Assembly (NCBI GenBank): GCA_021820675.1
Contig: JAKADI010000118.1
Coordinates: 1-6,114 of the forward strand
Reading direction: 5' to 3'
DNA from: Bacillota bacterium
GTDB lineage: Bacteria; Bacillota; Sulfobacillia; Sulfobacillales; Sulfobacillaceae
DNA: 6,114 bases
Shown: in pieces, positions 5,784 through 6,114 of the stretch
Numbering within the stretch: position 1 is the stretch's first letter
How the letters are laid out: each line of letters opens with the position of its first letter
Position numbers and translations under genes: made by a program
Notes under the pieces: generated by a model
What the model saw: only the letters and a program-made list of their open reading frames with translations
The model's database searches: none
Told to the model about the DNA's origin: nothing

Positions 5784-6114
5784 CGTCCGGGCGGGGGAAT
5801 ATGTGGTGGCACAACCCGATGGGTTGATGATGCACGATATTTTCGCGGCGGACGTGTTAGGACTATTGGACGACATCGGAATCCACCAGTTGGCTGACCC
5901 TGACCGGGTTACGGTGGTCTTTGACCATATGGTGCCGCCTCCCTCAGTCATGGCGGCTGCCAATCAACAAAAAGCTCGCCGTCTTGTACAAAAATATGGC
6001 ATTCGCCATTTTTTTGAAATGGGGAGGGGCGTTTGCCACCACGTGATGGTCGAGGAAAATCGCGTACAGGCTGGCGACTTGGTCGTCGCGACGGATTCCC
6101 ACACAACGACGTAC
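5737..6114 (+). CDS. Aconitase / 3-isopropylmalate dehydratase large-subunit family protein (5' part only)
   Basis: The first 126 residues are present; the gene continues past the window edge. Family hallmarks are visible: a KxNRxxVRAGEYV start, HDIFAADVLGLL (33-44), VVFDHMVPPP (60-69), FFEMGRGVCHHV (92-103) and TDSHTTTY (119-126). This is the N-terminal domain of hydro-lyases such as LeuC, homoaconitase and 2,3-dimethylmalate dehydratase (DmdA), which use a [4Fe-4S] cluster to move or remove water on malate-type acids. The cluster cysteines lie later in the chain, outside this window. A small swivel subunit (LeuD/DmdB type) would be expected to follow. Co-transcription with a molybdenum enzyme argues against simple leucine synthesis and for a catabolic role, as in nicotinate fermentation. 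The substrate cannot be decided from this part. Confidence 0.85.
   Translation, partial: MTWAEEILAKKANRADVRAGEYVVAQPDGLMMHDIFAADVLGLLDDIGIHQLADPDRVTVVFDHMVPPPSVMAAANQQKARRLVQKYGIRHFFEMGRGVCHHVMVEENRVQAGDLVVATDSHTTTY

Overview
The window looks like a catabolic locus from a Gram-positive bacterium, probably a Bacillota lineage. Every convincing gene has a strong AGGAGG-type ribosome binding site, the genes are moderately GC-rich, and the intergenic DNA is clearly richer in A+T. The Cys-containing PAS-LuxR regulator next to molybdenum hydroxylase genes reminds me of Sulfobacillus-type acidophiles. That assignment is an impression, not something the sequence proves.

Layout: 1-394 is gene-poor and contains a strong GC hairpin just past the end of the first gene. 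395-1060 (minus) encodes a one-component PAS + LuxR-type helix-turn-helix regulator with a good sigma-A-like promoter. 1061-1939 separates the divergent regulator and operon. It holds regulatory-looking repeats and a decayed IS66-family transposase fragment (about 1381-1704). From 1940 to the window end, four genes on the plus strand form one tightly coupled operon: a [2Fe-2S] subunit (hcrC-like), a molybdopterin subunit (hcrA-like), an FAD subunit (hcrB-like), and the first 126 codons of an aconitase/3-isopropylmalate dehydratase large-subunit family protein.

The three-subunit enzyme belongs to the xanthine oxidase family. It is specifically like 4-hydroxybenzoyl-CoA reductase, because the FAD subunit carries the extra four-cysteine loop that holds an additional [4Fe-4S] cluster in that enzyme. 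Subunit lengths (167, 768 and 346 residues) and the C-A-B gene order also fit. The expected electron route is [4Fe-4S] / FAD / two [2Fe-2S] / Mo, with the chemistry at a molybdenum cofactor. Two points keep the substrate open. The usual active-site glutamate is a glutamine (Q723), and the next gene is a hydro-lyase rather than a CoA ligase or benzoyl-CoA pathway gene. A Mo-enzyme next to a dehydratase of this family recalls the anaerobic nicotinate pathway (nicotinate dehydrogenase with 2,3-dimethylmalate dehydratase), so an unusual aromatic or heteroaromatic pathway is a reasonable hypothesis. The PAS regulator is the obvious candidate to control it.
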